Assembly (NCBI GenBank): GCA_029242715.1
Contig: JAQWTL010000007.1
Span: 248,001-312,000 of the forward strand
Origin: Phycisphaerales bacterium
Lineage (GTDB): Bacteria > Planctomycetota > Phycisphaerae > Phycisphaerales > SM1A02
Length of the DNA stretch: 64,000 nt
Direction of reading: 5' to 3'
The position numbers were made by a program, and so were the translations under genes. Positions 56,886-64,000 of the stretch are shown in pieces; position 1 is the stretch's first letter; every line of letters starts with the position of its first letter. Below the pieces are notes generated by a model, which searched no databases, had not been told where the DNA came from, and saw only the letters and a list, made by a program, of their open reading frames with translations.

Positions 56886-57629
56886 ATGTTCGGTATCTCA
56901 TCGTGCCTTGCCATTGCCGGCCTGGTTGTCAGTCTGTTGAGCGCATCCTGTGAGGTTAGCGTCGGTGCAACGCCAGTCTCACTTCAGGTCAAGGCCAAGG
57001 GTCGTTACACCCCATCCAATCTGCAGGAACGTCCATGTGACATGGTCGTTCCGCAACCAGACGGCACCACTTTGTTGTATCGCGATATCGATTGCGATGG
57101 CGTTGCCGACTATGTCCTGATTGGGAATCGCTGGATACCTCTGGGGCATGGCGGAAACCATGGACCCTATCACCCCGGCTACGTAAAACCGCTCCCCCGT
57201 GAAATGCCGTACTTCAATCCAGGCTACGAGAATCGGAACGCTGCGGATTTCATTCGTGAAACCGGCCTGGACGATCTGTCTCCTGGAGGCGATTGCCACC
57301 AGTTGATCTGGTTGCATCAGGTGAGCACTTCCATGTGGACGATGGATGTCACGATCCCATCCACATCACGATGTCAGCGACCTGACTTCCGGCAATACGA
57401 TCTTGACTTTGATTGGTGTGTCGTGCCTTCAGACAAGGGAGACGACTTCGAAGCGTGGCGCGTTTCCGGAAACATCGATCAGGTGCTCCGGTTCCTTGTG
57501 GACTGTGGCATCACTTCATTGAGCATGGATACCTCAATGGGAAGTCTTGACGTTTCTTTTAATGAAGCGACTGGCATGATCAACGTGTTGCTTGATGGAT
57601 CAAGCGAGTACTCATTCCCGCTTGGGTAG
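56886..57629 (+). CDS. Exported protein of unknown function with a DxDxDG motif
   Basis: 247 residues. A signal peptide (SSCLAIAGLVVSLLSASC) ends near residue 22, with a weak lipobox-like SASC. AAAGGA lies 7 bases before the ATG. A calcium-type loop RDIDCDGVADYVLIG occurs near residue 75, followed by GNHGPYHPGY. The second half is rich in hydrophobic and acidic residues (SLDVSFNEATGMINVLLDG at the end). I do not recognise the family. Two palindromes upstream suggest regulated expression, and a terminator follows at 57661. Confidence 0.6.
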   Translation: MFGISSCLAIAGLVVSLLSASCEVSVGATPVSLQVKAKGRYTPSNLQERPCDMVVPQPDGTTLLYRDIDCDGVADYVLIGNRWIPLGHGGNHGPYHPGYVKPLPREMPYFNPGYENRNAADFIRETGLDDLSPGGDCHQLIWLHQVSTSMWTMDVTIPSTSRCQRPDFRQYDLDFDWCVVPSDKGDDFEAWRVSGNIDQVLRFLVDCGITSLSMDTSMGSLDVSFNEATGMINVLLDGSSEYSFPLG

Positions 57630-57660
57630 GCGGCGAAGAGATGCGTTTGATCAACACGAT

Positions 57661-57688
57661 CCCGCGGGTGCCCTTCGGCACTCGCGGG
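57661..57688 (+). terminator. Rho-independent terminator after the 56886 gene
   Basis: A 12-base stem (CCCGCGGGTGCC / GGCACTCGCGGG, one G-T pair) with the loop CTTC is followed by GTTCATT. Confidence 0.8.
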
Positions 57689-57753
57689 GTTCATTCACTA
57701 AGTAAGGCGTGAATGGGGTATCGTGGGTGACACCTAATGAAGGAGTCCCTCCG

Positions 57754-58218
57754 ATGCCTGACGACACCCGTATCGAATCACTGGAAACCCAGGTCCGCAC
57801 GCTCAAACGAATGCTCTTTGGAGTGTTTGGTTTGGTGATTGTTGGAGGACTCTTGGCGGCAACGAGTCTTCAGAGTATTCCTGATGTCGTCCAGGCGAAG
57901 AAGTTTGAGGTGGTCAATGATGCGGGGAAAGTGTGTGCAGAACTCGCAACGAATGCGAATGGTTCTCAGTTGAAAATGTTCAACAAGGATGGAAATCTGC
58001 TTGCCATTTTCGGCGCAAATGCAAATGGAGGTGAGCTGTTCCTCTCCAACACTGATGACAAGCAAGTTGCAGGGATCTTTGCCGATACACATGGAGGCGT
58101 CATGCTGATAAGCAACAAGGATGGGAAAAGAGCTGCCGTTGTCTTTGCTGACAAGAACGGGGCCGGCACCGTGGCGACATCAGACGGCAAGGGAGTCGAG
58201 ACCTCTCGGAACCCCTGA
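57754..58218 (+). CDS. Membrane-anchored protein of 22-residue repeats
   Basis: 154 residues from the ATG at 57754 with GGAG 8 bases upstream. A coiled, charged N-terminus (DTRIESLETQVRTLKRMLFG) precedes one membrane helix (VFGLVIVGGLLAATSL). From residue ~50 the chain repeats every 22 residues: an F/L-x-x-x-N-x-x-G-K core followed by a hydrophobic strand (FEVVNDAGKVCAELATNANG, LKMFNKDGNLLAIFGANANG, LFLSNTDDKQVAGIFADTHG, VMLISNKDGKRAAVVFADKNG). This regularity predicts a small beta-solenoid outside the membrane. Similar proteins occur in planctomycetes, to my knowledge without known function. Confidence 0.65.
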   Translation: MPDDTRIESLETQVRTLKRMLFGVFGLVIVGGLLAATSLQSIPDVVQAKKFEVVNDAGKVCAELATNANGSQLKMFNKDGNLLAIFGANANGGELFLSNTDDKQVAGIFADTHGGVMLISNKDGKRAAVVFADKNGAGTVATSDGKGVETSRNP

Positions 58219-58243
58219 CTTCCGCCACCAACCAAACAACACT

Positions 58244-58272
58244 CAACCCCTCTGCACATCGCAGGGGGGTTG
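58244..58272 (+). terminator. Rho-independent terminator after the repeat-protein gene
   Basis: A 12-base stem (CAACCCCTCTGC / GCAGGGGGGTTG, one T-G pair) with the loop ACATC is followed by TTCTTT. Confidence 0.82.
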
Positions 58273-58322
58273 TTCTTTGGAGGCATTACACTGCGTCCAA
58301 CACCATCAAAGGGAACACAACA

Positions 58323-58385
58323 ATGCCTACTGACACTCGTATTGAATCACTGGAAACCCAAGTTCGCACACTGACTCTGCAATGA
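58323..58385 (+). pseudogene. Truncated copy of the 22-residue-repeat protein gene (first 20 codons)
   Basis: The frame reads MPTDTRIESLETQVRTLTLQ and stops; the first 17 codons match the gene at 57754 closely. Six of the differing codons between the copies are synonymous (ACC/ACT, ATC/ATT, CAG/CAA, GTC/GTT, ACG/ACA, CTC/CTG), which means the copy diverged while still under protein-level selection. It then lost its membrane helix and repeats. AAGGG lies 9 bases upstream. Its stop is 3 bases from that of the convergent lipoprotein gene. Confidence 0.7.
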
Positions 58386-58388
58386 CTG

Positions 58389-58856
58389 CTATTGACCCTC
58401 GCCTGGCATGACTGAGATCATGCCGATCATGGGCATGCCCTCGGCTGGCTGGATCTCGATCAACTCAATCTTTGCCGCTGGCCTTGTTCGAAGAAGACCG
58501 CCTGCACGGAATTGCTCCCCGAGGTCGTCTCTGAAGTCGAACAGGTTCATCGAGACCCGCTGGCCAGGCTGGAGGGATTTGATTGAAGCTGAATACCGCT
58601 GGTTAACCCAGATGGTGGCATCGCTCCAGGAGTTGTCCGTGGAATTCACGATCTCGATATGGGTGCCATCCCGGAACACCTGGATGGGCAGGACATCGAC
58701 GGTGTGCAATTCGTAGGGATAGCTCCGGTTGGCTAGTTTGGGGTTGAAATTCGGGCTATTGCACGCTGACACCCCCATCACGACAAGCAGCAAGCCCAGC
58801 CAGTGCCACTGGCAGGGCGTCAATCTAGGGTCCAGGCATGGAAGATGTCGTTTCAT
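58389..58856 (-). CDS. Small lipoprotein of unknown function
   Basis: 155 residues from the ATG at 58856. A signal segment (LGLLLVVMGVSAC) ends in a lipobox Cys near residue 32. The mature part has a small immunoglobulin-like feel: IEIVNSTDNSWSDATIWVNQRYSASI, and a basic-hydrophobic strand pattern. I do not recognise a family. The TACAAT hexamer at 58867-58872 overlaps the in-frame ATG at 58868, so 58856 is the more likely start. Confidence 0.6.
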   Translation of the reverse strand: MKRHLPCLDPRLTPCQWHWLGLLLVVMGVSACNSPNFNPKLANRSYPYELHTVDVLPIQVFRDGTHIEIVNSTDNSWSDATIWVNQRYSASIKSLQPGQRVSMNLFDFRDDLGEQFRAGGLLRTRPAAKIELIEIQPAEGMPMIGMISVMPGEGQ

Positions 58857-58866
58857 GGTGTTGACC

Positions 58867-58872
58867 ATTGTA
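58867..58872 (-). promoter_or_regulatory. -10 element of the lipoprotein gene
   Basis: The minus-strand TACAAT ends 10 bases before the ATG at 58856. A dus transcript begins in the other direction within 48 bases. Confidence 0.4.
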
Positions 58873-58904
58873 TGACCGGGGGCGATGAGGTCACAATACG
58901 GGTG

Positions 58905-60056
58905 ATGTCCGTCGAGATGAATCCACCAGAACTGACTCGCCCGGCACTGGATCGGCCCCTGGCCGAGGTTGCACGCTGCCTGGAGGTCGATCCCCGTGTT
59001 CCAGAGCTGGTTCCCGGATTTGATGCCCCCTTCTTCCAGGCAGGGCTGGCAGGCTATTCCGATGGTGCCATGCGATTAGTCGCTCGAACTCACGGCTGCC
59101 CATTCTGTGTCACCGAAGCGCTTCTGGATGTCACGCTGATTAATGGGGGCAAAGGTCGAGCAAGAGAAGATCCTGATCTCCTCCAGGAGTCATGCGGGAC
59201 CGGTGATATCAAGGACAACCTGGCGGCAGGTGGTAGTGACCATCCGCTGGCCGGACAGGTCATGGGAACCGAACCCGAAACGATGGCGAAGGCTGCAAGC
59301 CTCCTGGTCAAGATGAATTACGACGTCATCGACGTGAATCTTGCCTGCCCGGTCAAGAAGATTCGCAAACGACATCGTGGCGGACACCTGCTGACCGTTC
59401 CGAATGAGGCCATTGCCATTCTGGAAGCGGTCCGTGAAGTCGTCCCCGATTCCATACCCGTGACCGTCAAGATGAGGCGTGCCTTCGATGAGTCCGATGA
59501 GATGGCGGACAACTTCGAACGCATCTTCACCGCCGCCTACGATCTTGGATGCGCCTGGACAACCGTGCACTGCCGAACCGTTCAGCAGAAATACAAGGGA
59601 CCAGGACGCTGGCCATTCCTGAAGGAACTCGTTGAGCGGCATCCTGACAAGTTGATATTTGGAAGCGGTGATGTCTGGACCGTTGAGGACATCTTCCTGA
59701 TGCTTGAACACACGGGTGTACAAGGGGTCTCGGTCGCACGAGGCTGTATTGGAAACCCCTGGATCTTTCGCCAAGCGCGGTCCCTGATGGCCGGTGAAGA
59801 ACCTCAGGCCCCACTGCTCTCAGAGCAGCGCAAGGCGCTGCTGGAACATTTTCATCTCTCTGCACGGCTGCATGGTGAACAATCCGCTTCGCGGCAAATG
59901 CGAAAGTTCGGAATCAAGTTCGCGCACCACCATCCCGATCCCGAGGCGGTTCGATTGAAATTCATATCCGTTCGGTCAATCGCCGAATGGCATGCGGTCC
60001 TGGATGAGTTCTACCCAGTAGAACCTGCTGGCCATTCCGACTCAGATGCCCAGTAG
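58905..60056 (+). CDS. dus: tRNA-dihydrouridine synthase
   Basis: 383 residues from the ATG at 58905 (58917 and 58803 are alternatives). A TIM-barrel FMN enzyme: APFFQAGLAGYSDGAMRLV at the N-terminus, catalytic Cys in VIDVNLACPVKKIRKR near residue 150, and FMN phosphate region GVSVARGCIGNPWIFRQA near residue 290. It reduces uridines in the tRNA D-loop. The exact Dus subclass (A, B or C) is not clear. The last 15 bases overlap the convergent 60042 gene. A CACAAT hexamer lies 7 bases before the ATG. Confidence 0.85.
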   Translation: MSVEMNPPELTRPALDRPLAEVARCLEVDPRVPELVPGFDAPFFQAGLAGYSDGAMRLVARTHGCPFCVTEALLDVTLINGGKGRAREDPDLLQESCGTGDIKDNLAAGGSDHPLAGQVMGTEPETMAKAASLLVKMNYDVIDVNLACPVKKIRKRHRGGHLLTVPNEAIAILEAVREVVPDSIPVTVKMRRAFDESDEMADNFERIFTAAYDLGCAWTTVHCRTVQQKYKGPGRWPFLKELVERHPDKLIFGSGDVWTVEDIFLMLEHTGVQGVSVARGCIGNPWIFRQARSLMAGEEPQAPLLSEQRKALLEHFHLSARLHGEQSASRQMRKFGIKFAHHHPDPEAVRLKFISVRSIAEWHAVLDEFYPVEPAGHSDSDAQ

Positions 60057-61250
60057 GACTCTCGCCACTGCTGAACGTTGGCCACTCGTCAGTGGTTGCT
60101 CCAGTTCGGCTTTGGCCTGCTTGAGAAGTACCGTGCGTTGGCCGGAGTTCCGCATCAACTGCCCGATCAGATCCTGAGCGGATTCGTACTTCATTGCAGC
60201 GTCATCACAGAGATTTGCACCACTTCGTCTCCCCTCTGACAGGAGCGCCTCGGCTTCAAGCCGAAGTTCTTCGCGACGTGCAAGATAGTCTGGCAACACC
60301 TCATTGACGATCTGCATCTGTTCGGGTTTTCCGTTTTCGATGATCCAGGTCGCAATGCGTTCAACTTCGTCATCCTGCTCCCACAACCAGGGATAGTTCG
60401 CCTGGCGGTATCGAGCAATCCACATGCTGGCTTCATCCGTTGTTGGACAGAGTCCATAGATGGAAACGAACGTGTCATAATCGATGAGCTGTCGTTCGCC
60501 CCATCGCTTTGAACGTTCAATCATCACATTGATGCGTGCTGCACTATCCTTATTGAGGATGGCAATGCGTTCGGCCATTTCGGAGGCTCGCTCCGCTTCG
60601 GCATAACTTCGAATTGTGGACTGCATCGCCTTCCGCCATCCATCCAGAGACTCCTGAACAGCCTGGGGAGGAACGTCCTTCAATTCTTCCTTGGCCGCAG
60701 CCTTGGCAAGCTCGAAGAAATCAAGGCCTTCGCCTGCATAGGTGTTATCTGATGATTCCATCCTGAGAGGCATCAGGTAGATTCTTCGATGCAGTTCAAA
60801 CCTTCCACGATCAAGCGTTTCACTTTCCACGGGTGAACCGATGGCGACAATGTCCTCGACAAGCGAGTTGAACTGAGTGTCAGCAATTGGCCAGTTGGAT
60901 GCCTTCGATTCAACCAACTGCACTCGAAGTGAAGAAATCTCACCTGGCCCTGATCGATATCGCCCTTTCAGAATGCCATCAAGTCGATCCCGGATGGCCT
61001 GCTCCCGGAGGAGTGATTTCTCAACCGCATCTTCGAGGGAAGCAACGTATGACTGGTATCGCACATCCGCGATGTCCCTCTGGGCTTCATTCAAGTCCAT
61101 GATGATGATGAAAGCCCGCATGTCATCGGGCAGTACCAGCGGCTGAAACTGGTGATCCTGAAAACTGGCAAGAGTTTCACGCGACGTCGGCGCCGCGGTC
61201 ACTGGCTGGATCAGAAACAGACATATCGGGATTATCCAGGCAAAATGCAT
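60042..61250 (-). CDS. Exported helical protein of unknown function
   Basis: 402 residues from the ATG at 61250. A signal peptide (MHFAWIIPICLFLIQPVTAA) is followed by a long, mostly alpha-helical, highly charged chain (VRYQSYVASLEDAVEKSLLREQAIRDRLDG) without cysteine clusters or enzyme motifs. I do not recognise it. The TACAAT hexamer 6 bases before the ATG gives it its own leaderless transcript, although it lies 49 bases downstream of flgH. It overlaps the convergent dus gene end by 15 bases. Confidence 0.65.
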   Translation of the reverse strand: MHFAWIIPICLFLIQPVTAAPTSRETLASFQDHQFQPLVLPDDMRAFIIIMDLNEAQRDIADVRYQSYVASLEDAVEKSLLREQAIRDRLDGILKGRYRSGPGEISSLRVQLVESKASNWPIADTQFNSLVEDIVAIGSPVESETLDRGRFELHRRIYLMPLRMESSDNTYAGEGLDFFELAKAAAKEELKDVPPQAVQESLDGWRKAMQSTIRSYAEAERASEMAERIAILNKDSAARINVMIERSKRWGERQLIDYDTFVSIYGLCPTTDEASMWIARYRQANYPWLWEQDDEVERIATWIIENGKPEQMQIVNEVLPDYLARREELRLEAEALLSEGRRSGANLCDDAAMKYESAQDLIGQLMRNSGQRTVLLKQAKAELEQPLTSGQRSAVARVLLGI

Positions 61251-61256
61251 GGGGCT

Positions 61257-61262
61257 ATTGTA
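61257..61262 (-). promoter_or_regulatory. -10 element of the 60042 gene, leaderless
   Basis: The minus-strand TACAAT is followed by AGCCCC and the ATG at 61250. A TTGATC lies 19 bases upstream as a poor -35. Confidence 0.55.
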
Positions 61263-61299
61263 GTCCAACTACCCAGGAGCAGATCAATGCCGTTCCGGA

Positions 61300-62388
61300 T
61301 CAGAAGGCAAAAATCACGTCGAGGGCCTGAGCCAGGATGCCCTTGCTGGCTGCCTGTGGAACGTCGCCCTTGTGACGTTTCTCAACCTGAAGATCGAAGA
61401 TCTGGTTGGAGAGAATCGTATTGGCGGCTGTAATGTCCTCTGGCCGGCATATCCCGGTCAACTGGGTATACCACTCTTCATCATCTGTTCGAATACGAGT
61501 CCTGGCCTCCAGTACAAGGCTTCCATTGGGGCGGATCTCGATGATCTCGGCAGACAATCTGGTCACCAGTTCGTCTTCTCTGACGTACTCCCCTTCTCCA
61601 TCAAACTCTTTTTCACCAACGACATCAAACTCGGTGTAGTACAGAGGATTCTGGCCATTGACCCCTGGGAAGGATTCGACTCCGCCAGCAAGCCCGTATT
61701 CCTTTTCAGTCTCCAGTCCCTGGAATGACGCCGCCACGCTGGATTCCCGAACAATGATCTGGACCAGATCATGTATATGAAACAGCCTTGGTTCTACAGG
61801 AGTGACGGCAAACATGCTGACGGATTGAAGCTCTGTCATTCCTGCTGAAACCGGAGACCAGACACCCATTGCCTGTGCCATGATCGAGGTTGACTGCATC
61901 GGGATAGGAACGGAAACAAGAGGCTCGGCTGCAATCAATGGCATACCGGTCAAAGGGGGCATCTCGCTGGCAATGACAGGCGCCATGACGCCCGGTTGCA
62001 ATCCCATCCCACCCATGTCCATCGGCATCATCATCGATGGCATGGATCCCCAGGCCATTGGCTGCGTCATCGGCATGAGATCCATCGTTCCGAAACCACT
62101 CATTCCGCCTGCCATCTGCGGGAACAGTGGCGTGCCTCCCATTCCTGGCATGCCCCCCCACCCGGGAAAACTCCCAGGGAGCGCAGAAGTCGTAGGAACG
62201 TGCGTCATGGTTGGATAGAAACCGTTGACGCCGGAATTCAGATGGTGTCCTGTTGAAGGATGATGCCCGACCAACTGATGCGTGACTGACGGTGTCGTTT
62301 CGACAGAACGAGTATGAACAACGATTTCCTCGCCACTCGCCAGAACCGTGATGGATAGAAATGCAAGGAAGAACACACCAGACTTCAT
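61300..62388 (-). CDS. flgH: Flagellar L-ring protein FlgH with Met-rich N-terminal insertion
   Basis: 362 residues from the ATG at 62388 with GGAGG 8 bases upstream; E. coli FlgH has 232. The conserved half begins at residue ~203: HIHDLVQIIVRESSVAASF, the ELVTRLSAEIIEIRPNGSL stretch, TQLTGICRPEDITAANTIL and a final FAF-like end. Between the signal peptide (residues 1-18) and this lies ~180 residues; residues 80-174 hold 21 Met with Gly and Pro. No Cys follows the signal peptide, so the lipid anchor of classical FlgH is missing. Its place after flgA agrees with the flgG-flgA-flgH order. Confidence 0.88.
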   Translation of the reverse strand: MKSGVFFLAFLSITVLASGEEIVVHTRSVETTPSVTHQLVGHHPSTGHHLNSGVNGFYPTMTHVPTTSALPGSFPGWGGMPGMGGTPLFPQMAGGMSGFGTMDLMPMTQPMAWGSMPSMMMPMDMGGMGLQPGVMAPVIASEMPPLTGMPLIAAEPLVSVPIPMQSTSIMAQAMGVWSPVSAGMTELQSVSMFAVTPVEPRLFHIHDLVQIIVRESSVAASFQGLETEKEYGLAGGVESFPGVNGQNPLYYTEFDVVGEKEFDGEGEYVREDELVTRLSAEIIEIRPNGSLVLEARTRIRTDDEEWYTQLTGICRPEDITAANTILSNQIFDLQVEKRHKGDVPQAASKGILAQALDVIFAF

Positions 62389-62432
62389 GGTCAAAACCTC
62401 CGTCAATTCGTCAATGCAGATGGATCAGGGGA

Positions 62433-63512
62433 TCATGTGCCGCGGACGGGATCAGCTACATCAATGAGCGCTTCTCCGGGACCGGTCACGATTGCCGTGA
62501 AGGTCTCACGTTCACGTCCCTTTCTAAGCTCGATCGATTCACCAAGTCCGCCGGATGATTCCGCCTTCGCTCTCAATGAAATAGCAGCACCGCCAACAAG
62601 GCAGCGGACAATGACCTGATCTCCACGATCAACAAGCTGTACCGAGCGGATGTCACGGGACCGGAACATCGTTCCTCGACGCAGTGGTGCAACGGGAACG
62701 CGACCAACGACATCCACCGGGTGAAGTCGTATGGTCCGTTGTGACGGCGTCAGCCAGGCCTCTACCGGCGTGATCTGATTGGCCTGAATAGCCGAGTGGC
62801 GAGGCAGGTTGACTGCTGCCTGAGCAACCGTACATCTGATCAGAGGCTTCACCTTCAGAAGCCGCCGTTCACCAGGACGACCGTCGCTCCACCGGCGAAG
62901 TTCCAGATCAATTCGATCACTCATGGCGAGATCGTTCATCGCCTTAATTTCATACCGCGCGTCCTTGAGTGTCGCATCAAGCCAGCGATCGTCGCCGGAA
63001 TCAAAGATGACCTTCATGTTTTCTGGTGTCGTATCAAGTGATGTCACCAGATATCGGATCACGGCACCTCTCAACGAATTGGAGTCCGTCGATTCACTCG
63101 CGGGACGTGGTTGCTCAACTCGATCAGCTGCTGAACGTCCACGCCCTATGGACATCGCTCGCATGGCAGTGGGCGGCTTGGCGGATGCCTTTCCTTCAGG
63201 GCGGACAACAACAACCTGTCCATGCAGATCGACACGACCCCAGTGGACGCCGGAATCTTCCAACCGGCGTCGCACGTCCGCAACCGTGATGCGGATGGGG
63301 TCCTGCCCATCAACTTCCGTAATGCCAAGCGATCCCCAGCCTTGGGCTTCCGAACCTTCAAGAATGGCAATATCTGCCAGTGTTATGAGGTTGGCATCGA
63401 GGGATCTTTGAGCAGATGAGCGCAGGGTGATGCTGTCAGCCATGGCTGTTGTCGCCATCACGAACAAGCCGGCACCAATCACGCTTCCGATCTTCCTGGT
63501 CGTTGTGTTCAT
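62433..63512 (-). CDS. flgA: Flagellar P-ring assembly chaperone FlgA
   Basis: 359 residues, longer than the ~220 of E. coli. A signal peptide ending TTAMA precedes an N-terminal domain with DANLITLADIAILEGSEAQ. A second domain (SRGSV-like, LRGAVIRYLVTSLDTTPENM) follows, and a SAF-type domain closes the chain (RTIRLHPVDVVGRVPVAPL and RGTMFRSRDIRSVQLVDRG). FlgA chaperones the P-ring protein FlgI in the periplasm. The gene starts 23 bases after flgG and 44 bases before flgH. Confidence 0.85.
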   Translation of the reverse strand: MNTTTRKIGSVIGAGLFVMATTAMADSITLRSSAQRSLDANLITLADIAILEGSEAQGWGSLGITEVDGQDPIRITVADVRRRLEDSGVHWGRVDLHGQVVVVRPEGKASAKPPTAMRAMSIGRGRSAADRVEQPRPASESTDSNSLRGAVIRYLVTSLDTTPENMKVIFDSGDDRWLDATLKDARYEIKAMNDLAMSDRIDLELRRWSDGRPGERRLLKVKPLIRCTVAQAAVNLPRHSAIQANQITPVEAWLTPSQRTIRLHPVDVVGRVPVAPLRRGTMFRSRDIRSVQLVDRGDQVIVRCLVGGAAISLRAKAESSGGLGESIELRKGRERETFTAIVTGPGEALIDVADPVRGT

Positions 63513-63535
63513 ATCAATCAAACGTCCCTATTGGA

Positions 63536-64000
63536 TCAACCGTATCGCCGCAGGTTGGCAACGATCTGGAGGACTTCATCCGCAGCCTTCAAGGCCTGGG
63601 AGTTGAACTCGAAGGCTCTTTGTGTATTGATCAGATCGACAAGTTCCGTAACCGGATCGACATTCGAGGCTTCCAGAAAATTCTGGATGATCGTGCCACG
63701 CCCGTTCTCGGTTGGAAGTCCAATGCCAACTTCCCCCGAAGCAATGGATTCCGTATAGAGGTTGCCACCAATGGGTGTCAGTCCTGCAGGGTTGGCGAAT
63801 ACTGCAAGTTCCAGCTGTCCGATTTCTTCGAACAACTCTCCGTAGGAGATCTGAACATTGCCATCATTCGTAATGTTGATTGCGTACTCGGGAACCCCCC
63901 ACGGCACCTCGATTGCAGGCACAAGTCTCCGGCCCTGATCGTTGGCCAGTACGAGTTCACGTTCCGCATTCAGTGCAAAGTTTCCAGCCCGTGTGTATGC
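63536..64000 (-). CDS. flgG: Flagellar distal rod protein FlgG, C-terminal part
   Basis: 154 residues are visible; the N-terminus lies beyond the right edge. It opens in the AYTRAGNFALNAERELV hook/rod stretch, then RRLVPAIEVP and a segment rich in Gly. The C-terminus, VDPVTELVDLINTQRAFEFNSQ and the final ADEVLQIVANLRR, is the FlgG/FlgF helix that packs in the rod. This is the first gene in the window of a flgG-flgA-flgH order seen in many bacteria. Confidence 0.92.
   Translation of the reverse strand, partial: AYTRAGNFALNAERELVLANDQGRRLVPAIEVPWGVPEYAINITNDGNVQISYGELFEEIGQLELAVFANPAGLTPIGGNLYTESIASGEVGIGLPTENGRGTIIQNFLEASNVDPVTELVDLINTQRAFEFNSQALKAADEVLQIVANLRRYG

Noticed and set aside
58803-58904. 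N-terminal extension of the dus gene
   Set aside because: The extended part overlaps the promoter of the divergent lipoprotein gene and has no Dus similarity; family homology begins after 58917.

Overview
The window looks like the chromosome of a planctomycete of the Phycisphaera type. The clearest clue is a secreted protein (3298-4494) ending in two dockerin-like calcium repeats (DVDGDGDVDVDDLM and DLDGDGDVDVDDLM), a style common in Phycisphaerae. Type III glutamine synthetase, a NagB/PIG-L fusion and a 22-residue-repeat membrane protein fit that group. The lineage is an inference. I see no rRNA, tRNA, IS element, CRISPR array or phage gene.

Layout. 1-4550: an OprB-type porin running off the left edge, an MFS transporter and the dockerin-like protein, closed by a strong terminator. 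4574-26296: a polysaccharide/glycan locus. It has a UDP-sugar 6-dehydrogenase, a membrane 4,6-dehydratase, an aminotransferase, a PglD-type acetyltransferase and a PglC-type phosphoglycosyl transferase. These are followed by three GT4 glycosyltransferases (two a tandem duplicate), an AT-rich polytopic membrane protein, a methyltransferase, a FemAB-like GNAT protein, an asparagine-synthase-like amidotransferase, a second aminotransferase, an epimerase, a WlbA-type oxidase, a WbpD-type acetyltransferase, a PglK/MsbA-type ABC flippase and a UDP-glucuronate epimerase. 26284-32657: SixA, polyphosphate kinase with a lysine-rich tail, the NagB/PIG-L fusion, an unexplained 450-base stretch with a terminator, and isoaspartyl peptidase. 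32738-39930: a TPR protein, a Tat lipoprotein amidase, DNA glycosylase Tag, an ABC exporter pair, PepE and an EamA permease. 40014-45871: a complete tripartite RND efflux operon. 45874-56774: oligopeptidase B, exonuclease III, phosphoglycerate mutase, glutamine synthetase III, PanB, an HtrA protease, an orphan OppF-like ATPase and thyA-folA. 56819-61250: lineage-specific small proteins, a truncated gene copy and a Dus enzyme. 61300-64000: flagellar flgH, flgA and partial flgG.

How it fits together. The glycan locus can be read as two nucleotide-sugar routes from UDP-GlcNAc. One is PglF/E/D, giving UDP-di-N-acetylbacillosamine, which PglC would load onto undecaprenyl phosphate. The other is WbpA/WlbA/aminotransferase/WbpD, giving a 2,3-diacetamido glucuronic acid that the AsnB homologue could amidate. 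GT4 enzymes would extend the lipid-linked glycan and the ABC protein would flip it.

A second theme is promoter architecture. Many start codons, including one GTG, sit only 6-10 bases after a TANNNT -10-like hexamer and lack a Shine-Dalgarno sequence. This points to leaderless or nearly leaderless mRNAs, in one case from two divergent genes sharing a 24-base gap.
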